DNA from: Rhodospirillaceae bacterium
GTDB taxonomy: Bacteria; Pseudomonadota; Alphaproteobacteria; Rhodospirillales; Rhodospirillaceae
Length of the DNA stretch: 50,393 bases
Direction: 5' to 3'
Assembly: GCA_018666155.1 (NCBI GenBank)
Contig: JABJAH010000026.1
Location: 1-50,393 of the forward strand
Shown here: positions 43,125 through 50,393 of the stretch, piece by piece
Numbering within the stretch: position 1 is the stretch's first letter
Layout: each line of letters starts with the position of its first letter
Made by a program: the position numbers and the translations under genes
The notes under the pieces: generated by a model
Told to the model about the DNA's origin: nothing
What the model saw: the letters and a program-made list of their open reading frames with translations, nothing else
Database searches by the model: none

Positions 43125-45407
43125 TTAGCTGCATTTTGAGAAGCCACAGCTGGTGCAAGAATCGCACCCTTCTTGGCGCAGTAAAGCATAGGTGCCGCAC
43201 TTGGGGCAGGCCCGAAAACGCTTGTCCCGTACTGGCGTGTCCAGGTGCACCACATTGTCTGGTTCGACCGCTTCGTCAGATGCGGTGCCGACCTTGTCTG
43301 AAGCCAAGAACCCGATCGTGATCATATGTTCTTCCATGACGCCGCCGATGGCGGCCAGAAGGCTTGGGACATAGCGTCCATTCATCCATTGCCCGCCGCG
43401 TGGATCAAACACAGCTTTGAGTTCTTCGACGACAAAGCCAACATCGCCGCCGCGCCGGAATACAGCTGATATCATCCGCGTCAGAGCGACGGTCCAGGCG
43501 TAGTGCTCCATGTTTTTCGAATTGATAAAGACTTCGAAGGGCCGCCGTTTCAGGCTGCCGTCTGGGTTTTTGACCTCGATGTCGTTGACCGTGATGTAGA
43601 TGGCATGGTCGCTCTCTGGCCAACGCAGCTTGTAGGTTTGGCCGGGCACGGCGTCGGGCCGATCCAGCGGTTTACTCGTGTCATGTTCTGGGACAGCCGG
43701 AACACTTTCGGCGGCCTTAACTTCGAGGACAGCGCCGCGTACATCGGACGGCCGATAGGTTGTGCAGCCTTTGCAGCCGGCGTCGTACGCCGACAGATAA
43801 ACATCCTTGAACTGCTCAAATGGGAAATCAGCCGGCACGTTGATGGTTTTTGAGATCGCGCTGTCGACATGCTTTTGAACGGCGGCCTGCATGGCGAGGT
43901 GGGCATCAGGCTGAAGCGTTTGTGCATCAACAAAATAGTCGGGCAGCGGCGCGTCATCACCCTTCAATTCTCTGAACAGGCGGTAGGCGTAGTCACTCAC
44001 CTCTTGCCCTTTGCGGCTGCCGTCTTTCTGAACCACATGGCGCGTATAGGTAAAGCTGAACACCGGCTCAATGCCCGACGATACGTTGTCGGCAAACAGA
44101 GAGATTGTCCCTGTCGGTGCGATCGAGGTCAGCAACGCGTTGCGAATGCCGTGTGCCGCAATACCGTCCCGAATGTCTTGGGGTAAATCCTGGATCGTTG
44201 GGCTGGCCAAGTAGGCATCCCGGTCGAACAGCGGGAAGGCACCCTTTTCCTTAGCTAGGTCCACTGACGTTCGGTAGGCGCCATGAGAAATAGTCGCCGC
44301 CCAGCGCTCGGCTGCTACAACCGCATCTGGCGACCCGTAGGTTAATCCACACTGAATGAGTGCGTCGGCCAACCCGGTCATGCCCAGGCCAATGCGGCGT
44401 TTATTAATGGCTTCGCTGCGTTGTTCTGCGACCGGATACTTCGAGGCTTCGACCACGTTGTCCAGCATACGTGTGGCTGTCCCCGCTAGTTCAGCCAAGG
44501 CCTCTTCATCAATCGCGGCGTGCTCGGTGAACGGGTCTTTTACTAAACGCGCCAAGTTGATCGAGCCGAGCAAACAGGTGCCATAGGGTGGCAACGGTTG
44601 TTCGCCGCACGGGTTGGTCGCCGCAATTGTTTCGCAGTAGGCGAGATTGTTGCGGGCATTGATCCGGTCGATGAAGATCACGCCTGGCTCTGCATAATCG
44701 TAGGTCGCGTGCATCAGGGAGTCCCACAAGCCCCGCGCACTGACGGTCCTGTGGACTGTGCCGTCGAATTGCAAGTCCCAGTCCGCATCCGCTTTGACCG
44801 CAGCCATGAATGGGTCGGTCGCCAAGACCGATAGATTGAAATTAGTTAGCCGGCCCGGGGTTTGTTTGGCGGCGATGAAATCTTCGATATCCGGATGATC
44901 ACACCGCATCGTTGCCATCATCGCGCCGCGGCGAGATCCTGCGCTCATGATCGTTTTGCACATGGCGTCCCAGACATCCATGAACGAGAGCGGCCCCGAC
45001 GCGTCTGCGCCAACACCTTTAACCGGGGCGCCTTTAGGACGAAGAGTCGAGAAGTCGTAACCAATGCCGCCGCCTTGTTGCATTGTCAGCGCGGCTTCCT
45101 TCAAGTTCTCGAAGATCGACGCCATGTCGTCGCCGACGGTGCCCATTACAAAACAGTTGTGCAGGGTCACCGTTCTGCCAGTGCCAGCGCCGGCCAAAAT
45201 GCGACCGCCAGGCAGCAAGCGATAGTCCGCAAGTGCTTGATAAAACACAGGTTCCCAGGTCTCTGGCTCGTTTTCCACGCTCGCTAGTGCGTTGGCGACA
45301 CGGTGCCAGGTGTCTTCGACGGAATTGTCCACAAGCTGGCCGTCCGCTGCTTTAAAGCGGTACTTCATGTCCCAGATTTCGTTGGCGATGGCAGAAATAG
45401 CGGCCAC
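43125..45407 (-). CDS. nrdJ: Adenosylcobalamin-dependent (class II) ribonucleotide reductase
   Basis: The 760-residue enzyme makes deoxyribonucleotides using B12 and needs no oxygen. Marks are LHNCFVMGTVGDDMASIF (a redox Cys), MQQGGGIGYDFSTLRPKG, the active-site NPCGEQPLPPYGTCLLGSIN (N-x-C-x-E), SIAPTGTISLFADN and the flexible C-terminal tail with five Cys (CPKCG, CDSCTSCG, KC). No ATP-cone is present; the size is that of the short NrdJ type. It needs adenosylcobalamin, as the cobalamin-binding protein at 13464 does. Confidence 0.93.
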   Translation of the reverse strand: MAAISAIANEIWDMKYRFKAADGQLVDNSVEDTWHRVANALASVENEPETWEPVFYQALADYRLLPGGRILAGAGTGRTVTLHNCFVMGTVGDDMASIFENLKEAALTMQQGGGIGYDFSTLRPKGAPVKGVGADASGPLSFMDVWDAMCKTIMSAGSRRGAMMATMRCDHPDIEDFIAAKQTPGRLTNFNLSVLATDPFMAAVKADADWDLQFDGTVHRTVSARGLWDSLMHATYDYAEPGVIFIDRINARNNLAYCETIAATNPCGEQPLPPYGTCLLGSINLARLVKDPFTEHAAIDEEALAELAGTATRMLDNVVEASKYPVAEQRSEAINKRRIGLGMTGLADALIQCGLTYGSPDAVVAAERWAATISHGAYRTSVDLAKEKGAFPLFDRDAYLASPTIQDLPQDIRDGIAAHGIRNALLTSIAPTGTISLFADNVSSGIEPVFSFTYTRHVVQKDGSRKGQEVSDYAYRLFRELKGDDAPLPDYFVDAQTLQPDAHLAMQAAVQKHVDSAISKTINVPADFPFEQFKDVYLSAYDAGCKGCTTYRPSDVRGAVLEVKAAESVPAVPEHDTSKPLDRPDAVPGQTYKLRWPESDHAIYITVNDIEVKNPDGSLKRRPFEVFINSKNMEHYAWTVALTRMISAVFRRGGDVGFVVEELKAVFDPRGGQWMNGRYVPSLLAAIGGVMEEHMITIGFLASDKVGTASDEAVEPDNVVHLDTPVRDKRFRACPKCGTYALLRQEGCDSCTSCGFSKCS

Positions 45408-45462
45408 TGCTTGTGCTCCTAGCGCTGAACCGGTGAATTGAAAGGGCGCGCACCATAAGACT

Positions 45463-45668
45463 GATTCAGTCGGGAGTCCCGTAAAAGTGGGCCTTAAATG
45501 GCTTACCGTGAAGCAGTCTCACGAATCGACATCTCTATGGGGATATGATGACTCCGGAGAAAATCGGTGTCACGCGCTGTCACATAACTGTCTGATAACA
45601 CACCTTAAATGTGGCAGAGATCGCTAGAACGGCCGCTGCGGGCCTATTCACCCACAGCTTTATCCACA
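45463..45668. promoter_or_regulatory. nrdJ upstream region: four GANTC sites and a DnaA box
   Basis: GANTC sites lie at 45463, 45474, 45523 and 45550 (four in 92 bp), and a perfect DnaA box, TTATCCACA, at 45660-45668. CGGGAGTCCCG is a short palindrome at 45471-45481. The nrdJ start is at 45407, so these sites sit 56-261 bp upstream. No cobalamin riboswitch box is recognisable. Regulation by CcrM methylation and DnaA, as in replication-linked genes, is inferred. Confidence 0.55.
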
Positions 45669-45674
45669 ATTAGG

Positions 45675-46433
45675 TTATGGCAGGCCCATATTTTGATCCG
45701 TTTGCGGACCCTCGGGCGTTGGAAAACCATCGGGCAAAGGTAAGGCCGCGCTGGCTGTCTCTAGTCTCACTCGCAACTCGGCCAAAAACTCCTCCCGTTT
45801 TAGACCTGCCGGGATCGCCGGCAAGAACTCAAAAACAATCGTACCCGGAAGTTTCGTTAAGCGCGTTTTCCCCCAAACAAGACCCGAGTTTAGGGCCATC
45901 GGAATAAGTGGGGCTTGGCAATGATTGTAAAGGGCGACGATCCCCGGCTTGTAGTCTCGCCGTTGGCCAGGGGCTGTTCGTGTTCCTTCGGGAAAAATTA
46001 ATACGGTTTCACCCTTGCTGATTGCCGCATCGGCCCCTTTCAAGATGTGTCGCATGGCGTTCGCGCCGGCTGATCGGTTGATCGTGATAAGACCGCCACG
46101 CTTGATGTACCAGCCAACCAACGGAATCCACTGCAAGGACTCCTTGAGTATGAAGACGGGGTACTTGAATGGCAGGAACAATATGTATGTTTCAAACGCT
46201 GACTGATGTTGTGCGGCAACAATGCATGGCCCGTCGGGCAAATTTTCTTGGCCTCGAATTTCGAACCGTACGTTAATGATCCAGCGGGCCAGAAAAGTGA
46301 TACCGCGTGACCAAAACCGAATGATTCCGAGCGCACCCTGCCGTGTGATGAGGAATGGCAAACCGACTATCGCGACCGTTAACGTCCACGGCAGAAACAC
46401 AACGAGATACAAGAAAGACCGAATGAGGATCAC
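45675..46433 (-). CDS. plsC: 1-acyl-sn-glycerol-3-phosphate acyltransferase
   Basis: The 252-residue enzyme acylates lysophosphatidate in phospholipid synthesis. Key motifs are VAAQHQSAFETYI (the HX4D position reads HQSAFE, with Glu in place of Asp), RGGLITINRSA and LIFPEGTRTAPGQR. An N-terminal membrane helix anchors it. It overlaps the DUF218 gene by 4 nt (ATGA). The Asp to Glu change in the catalytic box is known in alphaproteobacterial members as far as I recall. Confidence 0.88.
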   Translation of the reverse strand: MILIRSFLYLVVFLPWTLTVAIVGLPFLITRQGALGIIRFWSRGITFLARWIINVRFEIRGQENLPDGPCIVAAQHQSAFETYILFLPFKYPVFILKESLQWIPLVGWYIKRGGLITINRSAGANAMRHILKGADAAISKGETVLIFPEGTRTAPGQRRDYKPGIVALYNHCQAPLIPMALNSGLVWGKTRLTKLPGTIVFEFLPAIPAGLKREEFLAELRVRLETASAALPLPDGFPTPEGPQTDQNMGLP

Positions 46434-47068
46434 AGCGCAGCTACCTCGGGTATAGCGATTTCATCGGCAGCCACGTCAATGGACAGCCACATTCTCACCG
46501 TTGAGAGAAGATACTTTGTATATTCACGGGCCAGGAGGCTCGCCGTACCAGGATAACGCCACCAATCCGCTTTGACCTGTTCTGGGAACACAGGGTGGGC
46601 AACAATCTCGACGCCCGGCATTGCGTAACGCAACTCACTCAAAGCTCTCGGCATATGATAAGCGGCCGTAACGAGGCGGATTGAATTTACGTTGTTACGC
46701 TTAGCCCACTTGGCTGTCTCAATAGCGTTGCCAGGCGTGTCTTCTGCTTCCGTACCCGCCGAAATGTTTGCTAACAAGGCGTCGCGGCTTGGCTCGTCTG
46801 AGGCGATAAGGTCAGCGACGTTAACAGAGGGGGCAACGCCTGAAATAAATAGTCGGCTCGCGCGACCCAGGGCCAAAAGCTCAACTCCGGTATCAATACG
46901 ACCACTGCCTCCGGTTAAGACCACGATGGCATCCGTTAGCGCTGTCTCGTCGGTCACAGATATGGGAACCTTTTGTGCATAGGAAATGAGCCCAACGCCC
47001 CACAACAGCATTAAAAGACTTAACGCAACGATGATGGCGCGCGGTGTTCCTGATCTAAGGTTTGTCAT
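46430..47068 (-). CDS. DUF218 (SanA/YdcF/ElyC-like) membrane protein
   Basis: The 212-residue protein has one N-terminal membrane helix (about 10-30, AIIVALSLLMLLWGVGLIS) and a DUF218 domain: DAIVVLTGGSGRIDTGVELL, RLFISGVAP, ANTA-like TPGNAIETAKWAKRN, and RLVTAAYHMPRALSELRYAM. Members affect envelope integrity. It sits between plsC and ftsX, 2 bp after the ftsX stop, in a four-gene operon. Confidence 0.85.
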   Translation of the reverse strand: MTNLRSGTPRAIIVALSLLMLLWGVGLISYAQKVPISVTDETALTDAIVVLTGGSGRIDTGVELLALGRASRLFISGVAPSVNVADLIASDEPSRDALLANISAGTEAEDTPGNAIETAKWAKRNNVNSIRLVTAAYHMPRALSELRYAMPGVEIVAHPVFPEQVKADWWRYPGTASLLAREYTKYLLSTVRMWLSIDVAADEIAIPEVAAL

Positions 47069-47070
47069 AT

Positions 47071-47961
47071 TCAGACCATCGACCGCAGGGTGCCGAGCAC
47101 AGTGATGAAAGCGGTCACCATCGCCAGCGTTGCCGCAAATAAAGAGACGAGAGGAATTGATATCCAGAACCCCAAACTCAAATCTATGTCAGGAAGAAAA
47201 CCGCTCTCGACATTTTGAGCGAGCCAGCCAATCGCGACCAACGCGATTGTTCCGGCGACAAAACCGCCAGCCGACCCCTTTAACGCTGCGGATAAAGTGC
47301 GTTTTGCGAACTGGGACGCTACATAAATATCCCGTGCCCCGATTAAATGAAGAACTGAGATAACCTCTTTAAACTCAGCCAGGCTGGCACGGGTTGCATA
47401 AACAATTGTGAGTGCGAGCGCTGTCGTGACCACGAGCGCCACGCCGATGGTCAGCAAACGAAACCCCTCCGTTAGATCGATCAAGTGCTCGAACCATCTA
47501 CGGTGATCATCGACAATGGCATCTGGCACGACCGTCGTAACAGAGGTGCGTATTAGATCTAAAGTCGTGGCCGCATCATCGGTTAAAGTGACATCTATCA
47601 AATCGGGCAGAGGAAGATCCCCCGCCGCTGCACCTTCTCCGAGCCAAGGGGCAAGAAGAGCGTCGATTTCTGAACTTTCAAGCACCCTGGCAGATTCAAC
47701 ACTAGGTAACGCTGTGAGCGCGGCAACCGCGCGATCGGTTCGGGCTTGATTCGCTTCCTTTTCCGAGTCCGCAGGTAGGGCTGGAATTTGAACGGTAACT
47801 GTACCTGTCACCGCTCTAGACCAGCCGGATAGAATTGTGTCGAACACGGACACGCCGCTCACCGCCAGAATTCCAAGAAACACCATGATTGCAACCAGCC
47901 ATGGGATAAAACGCGACGCACTGTCGCCGCCGAGTGGCAAATCTGTTCTTAGGCTGATCAT
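47071..47961 (-). CDS. ftsX: Cell-division ABC transporter permease FtsX
   Basis: The 296-residue protein has the FtsX layout: short N-terminus, TM1 (about 17-38), a periplasmic loop of about 130 residues, and three further TM segments (about 163-190, 218-250, 265-290). The loop should bind a murein hydrolase activator. Its start overlaps the end of ftsE by 4 nt. The order ftsE-ftsX-DUF218-plsC is typical of alphaproteobacteria. Confidence 0.88.
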   Translation of the reverse strand: MISLRTDLPLGGDSASRFIPWLVAIMVFLGILAVSGVSVFDTILSGWSRAVTGTVTVQIPALPADSEKEANQARTDRAVAALTALPSVESARVLESSEIDALLAPWLGEGAAAGDLPLPDLIDVTLTDDAATTLDLIRTSVTTVVPDAIVDDHRRWFEHLIDLTEGFRLLTIGVALVVTTALALTIVYATRASLAEFKEVISVLHLIGARDIYVASQFAKRTLSAALKGSAGGFVAGTIALVAIGWLAQNVESGFLPDIDLSLGFWISIPLVSLFAATLAMVTAFITVLGTLRSMV

Positions 47962-48716
47962 GGTTGAGCCTCATCAACCGCGCGTCCAATGCCTGATGCT
48001 TCGCTTGTGCTGATTGGCGGGAGCTCACTTAAGGTGCGATCCGCCAACGCCAGTCTGGCGAAACCAAATCGCGCGACCAATTGTTCATTATGGGTTGCGA
48101 TAATAATGTTGGATCCCAGCTTGTTCAGTTCCATGAACAACTGCATCAACCGCATGGCGATTGCATCATCAACATTGCCTGTTGGTTCGTCAGCAAGGAT
48201 CAAGCGGGGCCTGTTGACGACGGCTCGGGCGATAGCAACCCGCTGTTTCTGTCCACCAGAAAGAACGGCCGGTTTGGCATCCATAAAGTCCTCAAGTCCG
48301 ACCCAGGACAAAAGCTCTGTGACATTGCTTTTGATTTCGGGCTCGGCGGCGGCCGCGACTCTGAGCGGGAGGGCGACATTGTCGAAAGCAGAGAGGTGGT
48401 CGAGTAGTCGGAAATCTTGGAACACGACGCCTACTTTACGGCGAATGGCGGGCAGCGTTCTGCGGGCTGCGTCGGTAACATTTGTGCCGAACAGATTAAC
48501 ACTGCCTGTCGTTGGTCGCTGAGCGAGATACAGCAGCTTGAGGAGCGATGTTTTGCCGGCACCCGAGGCGCCGGTCAGAAAATGGAAGGACCCAGGGGGG
48601 AGCGCTAAGTTCAGGTTTGATAGCACGTCTGGGCCATCGTCGTAGCGCAGGCTCACATTCTTGAGTTCCACAGCGGCAACGTGATCCGGGCTATCAACTT
48701 GATTGAAAATCTGCAC
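47958..48716 (-). CDS. ftsE: Cell-division ATP-binding protein FtsE
   Basis: The 252-residue ABC ATPase has Walker A (TGASGAGKTSLLKLL), Q-loop (VVFQDFRLL), signature LSGGQKQRVAIARA, Walker B (RLILADEPTGNVD) and the switch His (IIATHNE). FtsE-FtsX couples ATP hydrolysis to septal cell-wall hydrolysis. The start is GTG at 48716 with GGAGA only a few bases upstream, so it is uncertain; a start some 15 codons in would still keep the whole domain. The C-terminal tail of about 30 residues is acidic and Ser-rich. Confidence 0.93.
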   Translation of the reverse strand: MQIFNQVDSPDHVAAVELKNVSLRYDDGPDVLSNLNLALPPGSFHFLTGASGAGKTSLLKLLYLAQRPTTGSVNLFGTNVTDAARRTLPAIRRKVGVVFQDFRLLDHLSAFDNVALPLRVAAAAEPEIKSNVTELLSWVGLEDFMDAKPAVLSGGQKQRVAIARAVVNRPRLILADEPTGNVDDAIAMRLMQLFMELNKLGSNIIIATHNEQLVARFGFARLALADRTLSELPPISTSEASGIGRAVDEAQP

Positions 48717-48870
48717 TCTCCAGGCCTGTTTCGCTATTTCGTATTTCTTAACCCAAAAAGAACGTCTTGCCTGTAGCGTTAGACGCAGTTATCCCAGTAT
48801 TTCTGCCGCCTTATACCAGGGTAGACCCGTTATATGGTATACTCACTCGGCATCCAACACAGGACCTTGC

Positions 48871-50393
48871 ATGCTTATCACGTGCCCGAATTGTACCGCA
48901 GGTTTTGAAATCCCGACGGAGTTGCTTGGCCGCAAGGGCCGAAGCCTGAAATGTGCCACCTGTGGCCATTCCTGGTTTCAGGCGGCTGTCATAGATGAGA
49001 TTGATATTGCCGACATCTTAGCGGAGACAAAAGCTAAGGAAACTGCGGGCGAAATGGGTGGTAGCCGGATCCCTGATACAGCCGCGATCGCGGCGATTGC
49101 GAACGCGGCCCTCGGGCAGAGCGTGACGGCCACTCCGCCGCCTGCGCAAGGGGCGGCAGGTGGTCCAGGAGCATTAGGCCGTCCGGGCGCGGCAGGTGGT
49201 CCGACAGCGGCTCCGCCCAGTAACGTGCCTCCGGGTGCGAAGTCTTTGCTTGATAGAGGGAATGAACAACGACCGCCGCCCGTGACCGGCCAATCGATGT
49301 TTGGCGAGGATGGGGCAATGGGTGGCCCAAAAGCTGCTCCGGCAGGAACATCTCTCAAGGGCGACGAAACAGATATTGATGCGCCAGGGGACGAAGCACT
49401 TTCCTGGATGGACAAAGAGCAACAGTCTGGTGGGGGCCAGCCGAATGCGATACCGGAGCTCGGTGGCGCCTCTGGCGGTCCAGGTGCAGCGCCCCAGGGC
49501 CCAAGCGCTCAGGCAGCGGACGGTTCCGGGCTTGGTGGCGGCGGTGCAACGGGCGCCCCCGCAGAGGCGGGTGCTCAAGGCGGGCCTGGTGCAGCGCCTC
49601 AGGCACAAGGAGCAGCCGGGGGTCCCGGAGATGCAGGCGGGGCCGTTGGTGGGCCAGGTGCTGCCCCACAACAAGCCGAGCCAGATCAAAAACCGCCTGG
49701 TGAAGAACCCGTTTCTTGGCTGCAACGCGAACCTGGGGCCGAGGGCATGCCTGGAATGCCCGGTATGCCATCAGCGATGCCCGGGGCGGGCGGTGCTGGT
49801 GCCGCGGGGGGGCCTGGCGGGGCACCGATGGCAGGGCAGAGCATGAGGGCGGAGGGCGCGATGTCCGGGCCTGGTGCAGGCGCTGTCTCACAGATATCGG
49901 GGGAAGCAGTTCAGGGTCCAGGCCTTGGTTCTCAGTCTATGCTTACAGGTGCGGATGCGGTCGGCTCAGTTGGCGGTGCTGATTCCATGATGGGCGGTGC
50001 AAGTGGTGGTCCGGGATCACCCGGCGCATCCCAGATGGGTGACGATGAACAGGGTGGTGGTCCTGGTGCCCAAGGTGGTCCTATTGAAGAGGGCGCCAGC
50101 GGTGGGCCCGGACAGTCGACACTCGAGGATGAGGCGTCTGGTGGGCCCGGTGCGCAAGGCGGTCCTATTGAAGAGGGCGCGAGCGGTGGTCCTGGTCAGT
50201 CGATGCTTGAAGATGAAGAGGGTGGTGGTCCTGGTGCCGAAGGTGGGCCGGAGTCTGGTGGTGCGAGTGGCGGGCCCGGAGCCGGCGGTGCAGATGACCT
50301 GGACGATGATCCTTTGTCCGAGGGGATGGGGGATGATGACGAGGGCTTTCACCAAGCTGATAAGGCGGCAGGGGCCGATGATGAGGATGAAGA
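48871..50393 (+). CDS. MJ0042-type zinc-ribbon protein with long Gly/Pro-rich region, 3' end beyond window
   Basis: The frame is open from the ATG at 48871 to the window end (507 codons, partial). It begins MLITCPNCTAGFEIPTELLG, RKGRSLKCATCGHSWFQ, the MJ0042 zinc ribbon (CxxC at C5/C8 and C29/C32). After about residue 75 the protein is low-complexity, rich in Gly, Pro, Ala and later Asp/Glu, with many GGPGA-like units. Normal MJ0042 proteins of this family in alphaproteobacteria have about 200-350 residues and a C-terminal DUF3426 domain; that part would be beyond the window. It is divergent from ftsE, the usual neighbour. AGGACC lies upstream of the start. Confidence 0.85.
   Translation, partial: MLITCPNCTAGFEIPTELLGRKGRSLKCATCGHSWFQAAVIDEIDIADILAETKAKETAGEMGGSRIPDTAAIAAIANAALGQSVTATPPPAQGAAGGPGALGRPGAAGGPTAAPPSNVPPGAKSLLDRGNEQRPPPVTGQSMFGEDGAMGGPKAAPAGTSLKGDETDIDAPGDEALSWMDKEQQSGGGQPNAIPELGGASGGPGAAPQGPSAQAADGSGLGGGGATGAPAEAGAQGGPGAAPQAQGAAGGPGDAGGAVGGPGAAPQQAEPDQKPPGEEPVSWLQREPGAEGMPGMPGMPSAMPGAGGAGAAGGPGGAPMAGQSMRAEGAMSGPGAGAVSQISGEAVQGPGLGSQSMLTGADAVGSVGGADSMMGGASGGPGSPGASQMGDDEQGGGPGAQGGPIEEGASGGPGQSTLEDEASGGPGAQGGPIEEGASGGPGQSMLEDEEGGGPGAEGGPESGGASGGPGAGGADDLDDDPLSEGMGDDDEGFHQADKAAGADDEDE
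50053..50310 (+). repeat. 84-bp in-frame tandem repeat in the zinc-ribbon gene
   Basis: Two full 84-bp units (50053-50136 and 50137-50220) encode 28 residues each: GGGPGAQGGPIEEGASGGPG then QSTLEDEA in the first, and SGGPGAQGGPIEEGASGGPG then QSMLEDEE in the second. A third, changed unit starts at 50221 (GGGPGAEGGPESGGASGGPG). Each unit has a Gly/Pro part and an acidic LEDE end. Confidence 0.9.

Noticed and set aside
45408..45674. Cobalamin riboswitch upstream of nrdJ
   Set aside because: No B12-box-like sequence or conserved core was found on the minus strand. Class II reductases need no riboswitch in most genomes.
45677..45907. 76-residue plus-strand frame over the plsC 3' end
   Set aside because: Reverse-strand shadow of plsC.

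Overview
The window looks like a chromosomal segment of an alphaproteobacterium, probably a Rhodospirillales-like environmental or marine lineage. The evidence is a CcrM-type GANTC adenine methyltransferase beside RNase HII, an ftsE-ftsX-DUF218-plsC block next to an MJ0042 zinc-ribbon gene, an ETF-ubiquinone oxidoreductase/uracil-DNA glycosylase pair, a ScsB-like DsbD, class II (B12) ribonucleotide reductase, and frequent 4-nt ATGA overlaps. The assignment is inferred from gene content only.

Region 1 (1-15.5 kb) is accessory DNA ending at a tRNA-Gln(TTG) gene. Two full, same-orientation IS6-family elements (about 88% identical transposases by eye) frame it, and at least six decayed IS ends or fragments are scattered inside. 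Three direct repeats derived from the tRNA-Gln 3' flank (about 1541, 8388, 15399) split it into two modules. Module 1 has two Tat-signal SAM-methyltransferase paralogues, a small partner protein, a Tat-signal FAD oxidoreductase and an exported alpha/beta hydrolase-like protein. Module 2 is an RND efflux pump translationally coupled to a cobalamin-binding protein that carries the W-x9-EH signature of CarH-type B12 photoreceptors. A recombinase C-terminal remnant and alphaproteobacterial 'AACAGGGAAT' repeats sit at the module junction.

Region 2 (15.6-28.7 kb) is mostly core: ScsB/DsbD, ispE, a TPR protein, ETF-QO, a family-4-like UDG, MoaB, a pair of TIGR04282/TIGR04283 glycosyltransferases, RNase HII, ccrM with a promoter region dense in GANTC sites, and an MFS transporter.

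Region 3 (29-42.5 kb) is mixed: a di-haem peroxidase with an unusual duplicated N-terminal domain, an MHS-type transporter, an Xre regulator, a GAF-class III nucleotide cyclase, an orphan FliL, a small basic protein, a TetR/MBL-like pair with a perfect palindromic operator, and a YcnI-PepSY-methyltransferase operon whose methyltransferase is a third, non-exported member of the region 1 family. An outer-membrane barrel and a class II aldolase follow.

Region 4 (42.5-50.4 kb) is core: a hypothetical helical protein, nrdJ with a GANTC-rich promoter region and a DnaA box, plsC, a DUF218 protein, ftsX, ftsE, and a divergent MJ0042 zinc-ribbon protein whose long glycine/proline-rich repeat region runs off the window end.
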